Part shown: piece after piece, positions 45,265 through 53,437 of the stretch | Numbering within the stretch: position 1 is the stretch's first letter | Layout of the letters: each line of letters begins with the position of its first letter | NCBI RefSeq assembly: GCF_001542815.1 | Contig: NZ_CP006992.1 | Location: forward strand, 1,617,501-1,681,500 | DNA: 64,000 nt | Reading direction: 5' to 3' | Source: Methylobacterium sp. AMS5 | GTDB lineage: Bacteria; Pseudomonadota; Alphaproteobacteria; Rhizobiales; Beijerinckiaceae | Program-made: the position numbers and the translations under genes | Notes under the pieces: model-generated | What the model was told of the DNA's origin: nothing | The model's database searches: none | Seen by the model: only the letters and a program-made list of their open reading frames with translations

Positions 45265-47220
45265 TCAGGCCGAGCGGCGCGCCGCGAAGCGGTTTCGATC
45301 GATGTCCCGGACTAGATCGGAACCCAACGCATCCAGTGCGGCGAGCATGCGCGGCCAGAAGCCGAACTTTCGGATCGGTCCCATCTGTAGCACCCTTCCG
45401 GCGTAGCGTTCAGGCAGCATGTTGATTGGCATCCCGGTACGGGCGACGAAGATCAGAGCCTCCGCATAGAGACGATGACCGCCCTTCAGCCGTCCCATGG
45501 GCTCGAAGAGGTGTGCGACAGCCGACCATTCCCGCTCTGTGAAGGCGTACCGTCCGGCCGCCGCATCCCGATGATGCTGCAGAACGGCTTCGGGTCGCCG
45601 GATGATGCCTCGAGGCGGCTGAGGGCACGGACGTCCGATCCACCTGACGGAATCGGGCTGCGGCATGTCCTCCTTAAGCCCCGCGCCGAGCACGCCGAGC
45701 AGGAAGCGCAGCTCGATCTGCCCGTTTCGCCGTTCGACGACCATGCGGGGGACGAGTTCGTGCATGCGCGAGACCGCTGCGATCTCCTGCGGATCGGTCG
45801 TCCTGTACGGGACCTTGACAATCATGCCGGATATAAGTGTTCGCAGCGCTTTCGCTTCGGTTTCTTCGAGGCGCAGCCCCGTCAGCGAGCGCAGTTTCTC
45901 CCGCTTCTCCCAAAGATCGTGGAACTCGGCTTCCAGCGGACCGACGATGGCGGAGGCGATCGGATCGTCATGGAACTCGTCACCGAACGAGTCCAGATCG
46001 GAACCGATCTGGTCAAGGCGCATCTGCAGAAGCGAGCACTCGGCAGTTGCCTCCAGATTCATCTTCTCGAGGCACTTGGTACGTACGCTATCCCAATGGG
46101 AGAAACGCGAAGGCTCCAGAACTTCGTCGAGGAGCACGCGATAGTATTGCCTCTCGGCTTCGTCCTTCGGAATCCCTGTACCCTCAGTGCAAGGATCCCA
46201 ATGCGGCTCCTTGGAGCAGATGATCCAGCTTCCGCTTCGCGTCATGGGCATGCCGCAGCTGCAACGGACCTTGCCGGTCAGCAGGCCCACACCCCTACCC
46301 TTTCCCCAGGGCAGAGCTGCGGAACGGCTCAGCTTTTCCTGGACCCGATCAAACAGCTCGGCATCGACGATGGCGAGGTGCGGCGTCTCGATCGTGATCG
46401 GATCGTTCGTTCCCCGAGCCCAGGTCCAGGTGCCTTTGTAGACCGGATCCTGAAGAAGGCCGTAACCGTTCCGGCGGTGCAACTGACTGATCGCCCAGGG
46501 ACGCCCTCGGAGCGCTACGACGCCTTCGGCCTTGAGGGCCTTGACGAGCTGTCGGCGGGTCATCCCTCCGTCGATGCGCTCGAAGCATCTTCGGACGATC
46601 AAGGCTTGTTCGGTATTGACGACAAACCCGCGATCATCGGGAACACGATCATAGCCGTACTTCGGTCGACTGCCGATCATGCTGCCGCTCCGTGCAGCTC
46701 GACGGCGGCCGTCGTTGATCCGCTCGACGAGCGCATCGAGCTCCTTCTGGTGCTGAAAGGAGCTCAGGATCATTTCGCTTCCCGAAATGCTGCCCCGGGT
46801 CACGACGTGGATCGTGATGCCCAAGCTCTCGAGTTCGGCATGCATCACGGCGGCATCGGCCACGTTGCGCGTCAACCGTTCGAGTCCCTGCACGACCAGA
46901 GAGTCGAACAGCCCGGCTCTTGCCGCTGCCAGCAATGCATGCAGCGCAGAACGTCCGGCCATTGTTCTGCCGGAACGGTTCCGGTCGATAAAAATGTGAC
47001 GTTCGGGATCGAGGGACGCGCCGATCACCCGGCAATATTCTATTCCGGCGCTAATCTGCCGTGCGATGCTCACAAAGTCCGGATCCGAAGACGATCTTCG
47101 AGCATAGATGGCTGCTCTAGGAGGACCATCGCGGCCCGTGTCGGACGGTGCGCTATGTTGGTCGACCCAATCGGTCAGGAATGCCGGAATGCGTCCCACT
47201 TCAGATGTATCGTCATGCAT
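45265..47220 (-). CDS. Large serine recombinase with C-terminal DUF4096-like domain (first of tandem pair)
   Basis: The 651-residue recombinase has AAIYARRSSSD with presumed nucleophile Ser43 and SLVVQGLERLTRN. The recombinase domain contains GSRPKYGYDRVPDDRGFVVN and LLQDPVYKGTWTW, and a zinc ribbon has CSCGMPMTRSGSWIIC. A helical segment rich in Leu/Glu (about 410-470) follows. Residues 560-651 (FTEREWSAVAHLFEP, HRLYAEALIFVARTGMPINMLPERYAG, IRKFGFWPRML) resemble DUF4096. It differs strongly from its neighbour in sequence, so the pair is not a recent duplication. Upstream lies a short AT-rich region and a run of small genes on the same strand. Confidence 0.88.
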   Translation of the reverse strand: MHDDTSEVGRIPAFLTDWVDQHSAPSDTGRDGPPRAAIYARRSSSDPDFVSIARQISAGIEYCRVIGASLDPERHIFIDRNRSGRTMAGRSALHALLAAARAGLFDSLVVQGLERLTRNVADAAVMHAELESLGITIHVVTRGSISGSEMILSSFQHQKELDALVERINDGRRRAARSGSMIGSRPKYGYDRVPDDRGFVVNTEQALIVRRCFERIDGGMTRRQLVKALKAEGVVALRGRPWAISQLHRRNGYGLLQDPVYKGTWTWARGTNDPITIETPHLAIVDAELFDRVQEKLSRSAALPWGKGRGVGLLTGKVRCSCGMPMTRSGSWIICSKEPHWDPCTEGTGIPKDEAERQYYRVLLDEVLEPSRFSHWDSVRTKCLEKMNLEATAECSLLQMRLDQIGSDLDSFGDEFHDDPIASAIVGPLEAEFHDLWEKREKLRSLTGLRLEETEAKALRTLISGMIVKVPYRTTDPQEIAAVSRMHELVPRMVVERRNGQIELRFLLGVLGAGLKEDMPQPDSVRWIGRPCPQPPRGIIRRPEAVLQHHRDAAAGRYAFTEREWSAVAHLFEPMGRLKGGHRLYAEALIFVARTGMPINMLPERYAGRVLQMGPIRKFGFWPRMLAALDALGSDLVRDIDRNRFAARRSA

Positions 47221-47483
47221 CGTGCGAGACCTTGCAAGGCGCGACCTCGATCGTACGAATTAACGATGCGGAGATCGATCGTCGCCTGTTTTCAGAAAAC
47301 TTCCGCTCATCCCGGATGAGCTTCTCGCTCGTTCGTTGAGGCGCGCCGACAAGGCGTTCATCATGGTCTTGGGGCTTTCATCGCCATCTTCGGACGGCGT
47401 AGATGCCTCGCCGGTTATGCAATGGCAAGCAGTCAAAACGGTTATCTGCACTTCTATTTATTCTGGATAATGATCCATAAACA
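47221..47483. promoter_or_regulatory. AT-rich gap upstream of the recombinase pair
   Basis: These 263 bases contain an AT-rich core at about 47452-47500 (tattctggataatgatccat and cattatatctcgaaatattc), well below the GC of the surroundings. This could be the promoter of the recombinase operon or an attachment-site region. No gene is seen. Confidence 0.4.
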
Positions 47484-47945
47484 TTATATCTCGAAATATT
47501 CATCCTCCTGTAGTTCGAAGGAACAGGCTTTCGGAAGATTTGTCGTAGGGCACCTGCACTCGTATCGCCCGGATTTTAGCCGATCGCTGTAATCGTTCCA
47601 GGCACGCCAGCGCGCAAGAGCCTCGATAAACGTAGGAGGGACTGCGTCGGAACTTATTGGTTCTCCGTGTCGATCTGGGTCCGGGTTCCGATGCACGGAT
47701 GGCTTGTCGCCGGAACTTCGGAAGGGCCGGATGGTCCGAGTATTGATTGCGGAGTGCGATGCTGGATCCCGCGTCGGATCGACGATTTCCCAGACTGTAG
47801 GAGGCTTCCAGATCGTCGTCGGCCTATCCGTGAGAGGCGACTGCACGACCTCGGTCGGCGTCTCGTCGGAACCGCTTCCAACCTGTCCGCGCCGGTCAGG
47901 CATTGCGGTCTCCGAGGCGGTAGAACCGGGAGAAGGTTCGGGCAT
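47484..47945 (-). CDS. Hypothetical protein, Pro/Thr-rich N-terminus
   Basis: The 153-residue protein is not recognised. The first 100 residues are Pro/Ser/Thr/Arg-rich and look disordered. The last 50 (FIEALARWRAWNDYSDRLKSGRYECRCPTTNLPKACSF) look folded, with two Cys pairs. The start overlaps the 3' end of the next gene upstream by 50 nt, suggesting coupling, or a later true start. It belongs to the minus-strand run leading to the recombinases. Confidence 0.45.
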   Translation of the reverse strand: MPEPSPGSTASETAMPDRRGQVGSGSDETPTEVVQSPLTDRPTTIWKPPTVWEIVDPTRDPASHSAINTRTIRPFRSSGDKPSVHRNPDPDRHGEPISSDAVPPTFIEALARWRAWNDYSDRLKSGRYECRCPTTNLPKACSFELQEDEYFEI

Positions 47946-48216
47946 AACCTGCGAAGGGATCGAAGGTTATTAGCCCGCTGGTCCTGCACATCGCTCCGTC
48001 GGCGATCTCCGGATGACCAACGACGATGCCTTGGAGATGAGGGATGGGGGCGATGAAGACGCGCCAATCCAACAGGAGCGGAGCATCGCGGAGTTTCCTT
48101 TCGTCGGGATGCTGGCCTTCAGAGATGCATTCCAGATCATCGGCGAGCGAGCGATACTTGCAGGCTAAGCGACGGAGACAGGGAAACGGTCCCGGCCCGG
48201 TGTTCAGAATCGACAT
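47896..48216 (-). CDS. Small conserved protein resembling DUF6634
   Basis: This 106-residue protein has the pattern LRRLACKYRSLADDLECISEG, LRDAPLLLDWRVF, IVVGHPEIADG, TSGLITFDPFAGYARTFSRFYRLG. From memory this matches a family of short proteins of unknown function in Rhizobiales annotated DUF6634; this was not tested. The ending SRFYRLG is the strongest cue. It is co-oriented with the recombinase operon. Confidence 0.6.
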   Translation of the reverse strand: MSILNTGPGPFPCLRRLACKYRSLADDLECISEGQHPDERKLRDAPLLLDWRVFIAPIPHLQGIVVGHPEIADGAMCRTSGLITFDPFAGYARTFSRFYRLGDRNA

Positions 48217-48249
48217 GCCATCTACTTCCTCTTCGGGTCATGGAAGGTG

Positions 48250-48552
48250 TCAGCCCGAGGCCTCCGTTCTCGCGGCGGCCTCCACGGGGGCGGGTTGGAC
48301 GCCGGAGGTACGCGGTCCCACACGCGGTATCGGGTCCGATCGATCGCCGAACGGGTTCCGAAGGAATCCCGTGAACTCACGGCCCTCCGGCGCGCACTTG
48401 AGGATCAGTGTCTCAGCGAGGCGGTCGAGGCATGATCTTCTGCGAACGGGTACCGACGACGCAGCCTTCGACGCGCGGGCGATGTTCTCCTCTACGGCGG
48501 CGGACATGTCCGAAGGCATGGCGTCGTGGTGGACCGTCAGCCGATCGGCCAA
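48250..48552 (-). CDS. Possible small hypothetical protein
   Basis: An open 100-codon frame, 33 nt upstream of the DUF6634-like gene on the same strand, with RRRSCLDRLAETLILKCAPEGREFTGFLRNPFGDRSDP as its most protein-like part. No family was recognised. Its first codons overlap the end of the decayed M41 remnant, so it may be partly spurious. Confidence 0.3.
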   Translation of the reverse strand: MADRLTVHHDAMPSDMSAAVEENIARASKAASSVPVRRRSCLDRLAETLILKCAPEGREFTGFLRNPFGDRSDPIPRVGPRTSGVQPAPVEAAARTEASG

Positions 48553-48845
48553 GCCCAGTTACGATGCATGTCGGTGCAGATCCGGGTTGCCGCTATCGGA
48601 TCCGCGGCCCCGCCGATGCCGGCGGCGCCGAACCCAAACATCCCGGCCGCACTGTCCGCGAGGTAGACCGCGGGAAGATCAAGAGGATCCGCGGCGCTCG
48701 GATACGAGGTATTGCACCGGACTGCGGCCTTTCCCCCAGCCTAGCCGGCAACATGCAGGGCGGTCTTTCCATGCGTGGAACCGAGAGCTTGGGCCACCAC
48801 GGCGTGCCCGCCTTCGTGCATCGAGGCACGAAGATCGTCGATCTG
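48536..48845 (-). pseudogene. Decayed second M41 (FtsH-type) peptidase domain
   Basis: Directly after the intact AAA/M41 gene the minus strand reads SMHEGGHAVVAQALGSTHG, with an HExxH zinc motif. It then shifts frame (about 48740) into SYPSAADPLDLPAVYLADSAAG, FGAAGIGGAADPIAATRICTDMHRNWAW and a stop at about 48536. The second part aligns by eye with DLLTVYLAGRAAEM, GAPSMGAATDLAEATTLCRNMHCSW of the intact neighbour. It is a diverged, frameshifted remnant with no AAA domain. Confidence 0.65.
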
Positions 48846-48873
48846 CGAACATGATCCCACGTCAGTCCGGAGA

Positions 48874-50889
48874 TCAGTGCCGAGCGAGTCCTTGAAGGAG
48901 GGCCTCGACTTCCGAACCATCGAGTGCACGTCTTTCCAACAGAGCATGCGCAAGGCCCTCAAGCTGGTTGCGTCGGTCCAAGAGGATGGATGTTGCGACT
49001 CGAGAAACTTTGCGTAGATCGCGTTCAATGGCAGCAGCGGCCGCTTTAGGCACCGAATTGGATGCGTCGGCTGCGATCCGCCCTCCCAATCCCCAGCTGC
49101 AATGCATGTTGCGGCACAGAGTCGTCGCTTCGGCGAGATCGGTTGCAGCTCCCATGCTGGGAGCGCCGTACACGATCATTTCTGCAGCACGGCCGGCAAG
49201 ATAGACGGTCAGTAGATCGCACAAGCTGTCTCGGGTTGCATATCTGCTACGGAAGCGAAGTCCGGTCATGCCGCCGATCTCGGAAGTGGAATGAAGTTCT
49301 ACTTCGCGCAGCCGGAATCCGAGAGCGTGGGCGACGACTGCGTGACCGGATTCGTGCACTGCCGCGCGCTTGTCGTCGGCGCCGGTTGCGGCCGAGCCAC
49401 CGATCTCCCGCAATAGATCCGCGATCGTGACGGCGCGGTTGGCTCGTCGCGCGCCGGCACGGGCGCGACGCACCCAAGCGGCACAGTCTGCTCCTGTTCC
49501 ACCCAGTGCGCACCGCGCCGCTTTCATCAGGTCGATGTTGCGGAGATCCCCGCCGAGATGGTGGCGCAGGATCGCAGCGAGGTCGACGACACCAGGTAGC
49601 GAGATGGTGATGCACCGATCGAAGCGACCGGAACGGAGTACAGCAGAATCGATTAGATCCCGATTATTGGTGGTCCCGACGAGGAGCACTCCATCGCGGC
49701 CTTCGCTGCCGTCCAAGCACTCCAGCAGTCCGTTAACTACTTGGACCGAATAATGGCGGTGGTGGGCGGCAAAGCAACTTCGGTCGCCGAAGGAGTCGAG
49801 TTCGTCGATTAAGGCAACGCAGGGAGAGGATTTTCTAGCCGCATCGAAGTAATCTCGCATGGCTTTCAATGTCGTGCCCAGGTGGGCCTCGCCGGCCGAC
49901 TGCCATTGTGCTAGAGAGCCGGCGAGCAGTGGTACGCCTGCTTGGCAGGCGAGAGCGTGTGCGAAGATGGTTTTTCCCGTTCCCGGCGGACCCACCAAAA
50001 GGGCTCCAGGGTCGCAGGCCGTCCATGGAAGCGCGTTCTGGGCGTAGGCCGCCAGATCGGCAGCCGCTCCCATGCCCCATTCCGCTGCTGCGCCATAGCC
50101 GGCTAGGTCCTGCAATCGCGGCCCGTCCGCGATGCGCCGGCGCGACATCCGCGCCTTCACGACGTCGGAGAGGCGCTCGACCGATCCATCGGCGCCTCTA
50201 GCGGAGTGCACCGCGACTCGAAGGTCGCCCGCCTCGACTGCGGACGCGACCTCGCTGACAAGGGAGCGACTTGGCCGACATCCGACCACATGCTCCACGA
50301 CGAGGTCCACCGCTTCCGGATCGAAGCTGCCGACGACCAGCCGATCCTCGCAGGCCCTCAGGAGGTCGCCCGGTAAATGCTCGTGCGTGGACGACGCTAC
50401 CCCGATCAGCGGACGTTGTTCGCGGAACGCCTGAGCCGTGCGGCGGTCGCTCGGGCAGCCTGCTAGGACAATTTTTGCACTAGCAGTGACGACGACGATT
50501 CCCGTTCCGGTATCGCACTTCAGCCTAGCTCCGCGCCGGTCGCTGCTCGAAGGCCTTGCTTGGCCAAAGCAGTCGATGAGCGCCTCCGCCATCGGATCGA
50601 TCCAATCCTGCTGAGGAACTTCGACGATCAGGACAGGCGCGGCGCTCTCCATCCTATCGAAAAGGCCGTTGCGCGTCGCGAGGGCGAGGCCAAGAAGGAC
50701 GATCGCACCGACTACGTCCGGATCGTGTGGGAGTGGATCGTCGTTGACGCTCCCGGCGAATGCCTCCGCGGCCGCAAGTGCCGCGCACCGACGGCGCAGG
50801 AGTCGTCGGACGACTTCTGGTCCGTCCGGATTGATCCGACCGAAGCTTGCCCTTGCAGTGCCCGCCCGCTTTCGGATCTCCGGTTTCAC
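48874..50889 (-). CDS. Soluble FtsH-like AAA+ ATPase / M41 metalloprotease
   Basis: The 671-residue protein starts at GTG 50889, overlapping the preceding stop as GTGA. The N-terminal ~260 residues are not recognised and lack a clear transmembrane helix, unlike FtsH. The AAA+ module follows: Walker A VGPPGTGKT (about 299-307), Walker B CVALIDELDSFG, sensor VGTTNN and arginine finger GRFDR. The C-terminal M41 domain has HESGHAVVAHALG (zinc ligands, about 512-516) and GAATDLAEAT with the third ligand Asp. All catalytic residues seem intact. Its place upstream of two serine recombinases suggests proteolytic control of the element, such as repressor turnover; that is inference. Confidence 0.85.
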   Translation of the reverse strand: MKPEIRKRAGTARASFGRINPDGPEVVRRLLRRRCAALAAAEAFAGSVNDDPLPHDPDVVGAIVLLGLALATRNGLFDRMESAAPVLIVEVPQQDWIDPMAEALIDCFGQARPSSSDRRGARLKCDTGTGIVVVTASAKIVLAGCPSDRRTAQAFREQRPLIGVASSTHEHLPGDLLRACEDRLVVGSFDPEAVDLVVEHVVGCRPSRSLVSEVASAVEAGDLRVAVHSARGADGSVERLSDVVKARMSRRRIADGPRLQDLAGYGAAAEWGMGAAADLAAYAQNALPWTACDPGALLVGPPGTGKTIFAHALACQAGVPLLAGSLAQWQSAGEAHLGTTLKAMRDYFDAARKSSPCVALIDELDSFGDRSCFAAHHRHYSVQVVNGLLECLDGSEGRDGVLLVGTTNNRDLIDSAVLRSGRFDRCITISLPGVVDLAAILRHHLGGDLRNIDLMKAARCALGGTGADCAAWVRRARAGARRANRAVTIADLLREIGGSAATGADDKRAAVHESGHAVVAHALGFRLREVELHSTSEIGGMTGLRFRSRYATRDSLCDLLTVYLAGRAAEMIVYGAPSMGAATDLAEATTLCRNMHCSWGLGGRIAADASNSVPKAAAAAIERDLRKVSRVATSILLDRRNQLEGLAHALLERRALDGSEVEALLQGLARH

Positions 50890-51719
50890 GGCGCGGATCC
50901 TTCCTCGCAGGCAGGCACCTCGACCAACCCGGGACATGCGAGCTCAATCATGATCAGCACCTCCCGCGAAATATATTTCGGCGGAGCCGAGCTTGCGGGG
51001 TTGAGCCGTTTCCTCAGCCTCGAGCTGATTAGTTCGGTGTTGCCGCTCCGGCGGATGGCGCATTCGATCCCGGCCAGTGCGGCCGACCGCTCCGGCTCTC
51101 TAATCGGCAACCCACCCAGCAACAGAACGTGGCGGCTGCCGCATCGACCGGAACCTGCGCCGAAGGCGCGGAGGCGACGTCGCCAATCTACCGCGGGCAG
51201 TAGCTGGACGGTGGTCCGCCGCTGGCTATCGCAGCCGATCAAGAGACAGGCCTGGATCCTGTCGCGGAGGCAGAACTCCATCAGAAGCCCGACGCCGGAT
51301 ATCGGGGCGAACACGATCCACGCCGTCGATCCTTGCAGTCGGAATGCGAAACGCCCGAACGGATCACCAGCAAGTCTCAGCTCGTACGTGGGATTGCCGG
51401 CAGATGGTCCGAGCCGGACGGGTGTACCTCCACACTCGGCGGCATGGCGCATCGCGAGCCGCGCCGCCGACGCCGGGGTCAAGACGCCGTCACGGGCGAG
51501 CCAAGTCAACCGATCGACGGTATCATCGCCGATGCCAACCAGCTCGCTCAATCTGATTAGAAGCTGTCCTTCGGGGCCGACACCACCAGGTGCAGTGGGA
51601 CGTCGGCTCGAAAGCTTCCGAACCATGTCACTGACTGTCCGATGCCCCGATCTCCCGTGCAGCTTGCCGACACAAGGGCGACCCGTCGGGAATTCGACCA
51701 CGATTCCTCTGCCGACCAT
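50886..51719 (-). CDS. Hypothetical protein coupled to the AAA/M41 gene
   Basis: The 277-residue protein is not recognised. ATG 51719 follows GGTGGAG at a good distance; the frame is open upstream to about 52103 but overlaps another gene. Features are VRKLSSRRP, an Ala-rich helical middle (DGVLTPASAARLAMRHAAECGG), and a probable beta-rich part (YELRLAGDPFGRFAFRLQGSTAWIVF, ACLLIGCDSQRRTTVQLLPAVDW). The TGA stop shares bases with the GTG start of the AAA/M41 gene, so the two products are probably made together and may interact. Confidence 0.6.
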   Translation of the reverse strand: MVGRGIVVEFPTGRPCVGKLHGRSGHRTVSDMVRKLSSRRPTAPGGVGPEGQLLIRLSELVGIGDDTVDRLTWLARDGVLTPASAARLAMRHAAECGGTPVRLGPSAGNPTYELRLAGDPFGRFAFRLQGSTAWIVFAPISGVGLLMEFCLRDRIQACLLIGCDSQRRTTVQLLPAVDWRRRLRAFGAGSGRCGSRHVLLLGGLPIREPERSAALAGIECAIRRSGNTELISSRLRKRLNPASSAPPKYISREVLIMIELACPGLVEVPACEEGSAP

Positions 51720-51792
51720 GATGCGAACTCCACCTGCGGGGGGGGTAGGAGGGGGCAATGGCTCCGGACATCGAACGCGTCCGAGCCATCCG

Positions 51793-52557
51793 CTAGCGTG
51801 GATACAGGGGTACGGCCGTAGCTTCGATTGAATTGGATGGATCCTGCTCGTCATTCGCAAGCATCCGCCACCCGAGGCCAGCCCAATCGAAACTCTCGGT
51901 ATCGCGTCCGATACGAACGATACTCTGCTCGGCGATCTCCGCAGTGAGATCGATTTCGAGGTATCCTCCGAAGACGAGTCCGAAGATTCGCTCTTTTGCA
52001 AATGGGCTACCAAGAGCGGTCTCGCAGGCAACGAGCGAAGCCTGCCCACCATGCTCCTCAATGCACCGGATCGCCGAACCTGCATCACCCCGGATCGGGA
52101 CAAGTTTGTCGTGGAAAATTCGGTGGGCGTTGCCGAGGCGGGGTTCCGCCTGGATCTCCGCCGGCGGTGCGATTAGAGTCAGATGCCTATGCGCCGGAAC
52201 ACGCAATCCGACCGATAGTGCAATGCCGTGCAGCCTTGGATGCGTCCAGGTACGGTAGGTCGGAACGATTACGTCATACACGACATCCCACGCACGAAAG
52301 CGGACTGCTGTGACTGCATCCTCGCCAAGGCCGGCTTGCGCGAGCCGTTGGCAGAGTTCCTGCTCGATGCCAAGACGGATGGCGCCATGCACAACCGCCA
52401 GGACCGATACCTCGTATCTAAGTCGCTTGGTGTTGCTGTAGCCACGCCGAAGCCGCCAAGCCAAAGAGGAAAGAGGACGCACGCGCCGCCGCGGGAAGCA
52501 ATGATTTGGAAGCATGAGGCGACCGTCGATCTCGGCCGTCTTGGGACGACCGCGCAT
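51793..52557 (-). CDS. Hypothetical protein, first gene of the minus-strand cluster
   Basis: The 254-residue product is not recognised. A basic N-terminus (FPRRRVRPLSSLAWRLRRGYSNTKRLRYEV) is followed by VSVLAVVHGAIRLGIEQELCQRL and a mixed alpha/beta C-terminal half (IFGLVFGGYLEIDLTAEIAEQS). The basic start would suit nucleic-acid contact, but no fold is evident. It lies 73 nt upstream of the 277-residue gene. Confidence 0.55.
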   Translation of the reverse strand: MRGRPKTAEIDGRLMLPNHCFPRRRVRPLSSLAWRLRRGYSNTKRLRYEVSVLAVVHGAIRLGIEQELCQRLAQAGLGEDAVTAVRFRAWDVVYDVIVPTYRTWTHPRLHGIALSVGLRVPAHRHLTLIAPPAEIQAEPRLGNAHRIFHDKLVPIRGDAGSAIRCIEEHGGQASLVACETALGSPFAKERIFGLVFGGYLEIDLTAEIAEQSIVRIGRDTESFDWAGLGWRMLANDEQDPSNSIEATAVPLYPR

Positions 52558-52778
52558 CCGCGGATGTCGATCGAAAGGGTTCCGCTACGCTGCACGATGC
52601 CGTGCATGCATGCGCGCTCCTTCACTCGAAGGAACGACGCGGCTTATCTTGCTTGACGAAGCCGCTGATGCAGCCGATCTTGAGAGAATCGGATGTCGCT
52701 CCGATCCCGCCGGCCTTGAAGGTTAGTTTCCGGCGTGAAAAGCCACGCCGAATCTTCTGCTCGACCTTGTAGACGAAA
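52558..52778. promoter_or_regulatory. Divergent region between the cluster and an XRE regulator
   Basis: These 221 bases separate the first gene of the minus-strand cluster from a plus-strand XRE-type gene. This is a natural place for a repressor-controlled promoter. No operator was defined. Confidence 0.35.
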
Positions 52779-53138
52779 ATGCACATTGCCGTCAACCCGA
52801 GCGAAAACTTCAATTTTCTTGGCGCGCGGCACTTCCGTGCCGCGCGCGTCCTCCTGGACTGGACTCAGGAGGACCTCGCTCGAAACGCTCGTGTCGTTCG
52901 GCGCACTATCGCGATGCTGGAAAGTGGCGATTGCCGGACTCAGCCCCGCAAGGTGCGAGCGGTGTTGGCGGCCCTTCAGGCAGCCGGTATCAGTTTCAAG
53001 TGCGGTGCTGACGGCAAGGTCAGTCTGATCGATGCGAACGCGCATGCTGGCGTAGATCGCGCCCCGCCTCGCTGCGGCTCAGGCCGCTCCGAGCGCCTGC
53101 GGACGAGAGTCAGCGGTCGGCGTCCGGTCGCCGTATGA
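52779..53138 (+). CDS. XRE-family helix-turn-helix protein
   Basis: This 119-residue protein contains an XRE-type HTH, FRAARVLLDWTQEDLARNARVVRRTIAMLESGD (about residues 20-52), followed by a helix KVRAVLAALQAAGISF typical of small phage or plasmid repressors. It is divergent from the minus-strand cluster and may regulate it. Its last 29 nt overlap the convergent XRE gene. Confidence 0.75.
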   Translation: MHIAVNPSENFNFLGARHFRAARVLLDWTQEDLARNARVVRRTIAMLESGDCRTQPRKVRAVLAALQAAGISFKCGADGKVSLIDANAHAGVDRAPPRCGSGRSERLRTRVSGRRPVAV

Positions 53139-53349
53139 GTTGCCAGGGCTCGAGCCGGAGGGCCTCGGCCAAGCGCTCAAGATTGTCGATGGAGAGATTT
53201 CTCAAGCCGCGCTCGACGCCACTCAGGTAGCTGCGATCCATCTCGCAGAGATCCGCGAGGGCGTCCTGACTGAGCCTCTTCTCGGCCCGGATCCGCCGCA
53301 GGTTCGTTGCGAGGATCTCCCGAAGAGCACCTGGGTGGGTTCGTTTCAC
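53110..53349 (-). CDS. XRE-family transcriptional regulator
   Basis: The frame contains a complete XRE HTH: LRRIRAEKRLSQDALADLCEMDRSYLSGVERGLRNLSIDNLERLAEALRLEPWQLI. GTG at 53349 gives a compact 79-residue repressor; the frame runs on to 53451, but that part reaches into an IS-like end and has no family sequence. It resembles Cro/CI-type control proteins near restriction or integration modules. Confidence 0.75.
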   Translation of the reverse strand: MKRTHPGALREILATNLRRIRAEKRLSQDALADLCEMDRSYLSGVERGLRNLSIDNLERLAEALRLEPWQLIRRPDADR

Positions 53350-53437
53350 GCGCGCATCGAGCGCGGCTGTGGACGATAAGGCGACGGACTTTAAGTCACA
53401 TTCGCATCTTCTCCTTCTACTGCAGCGACCTATGGAG

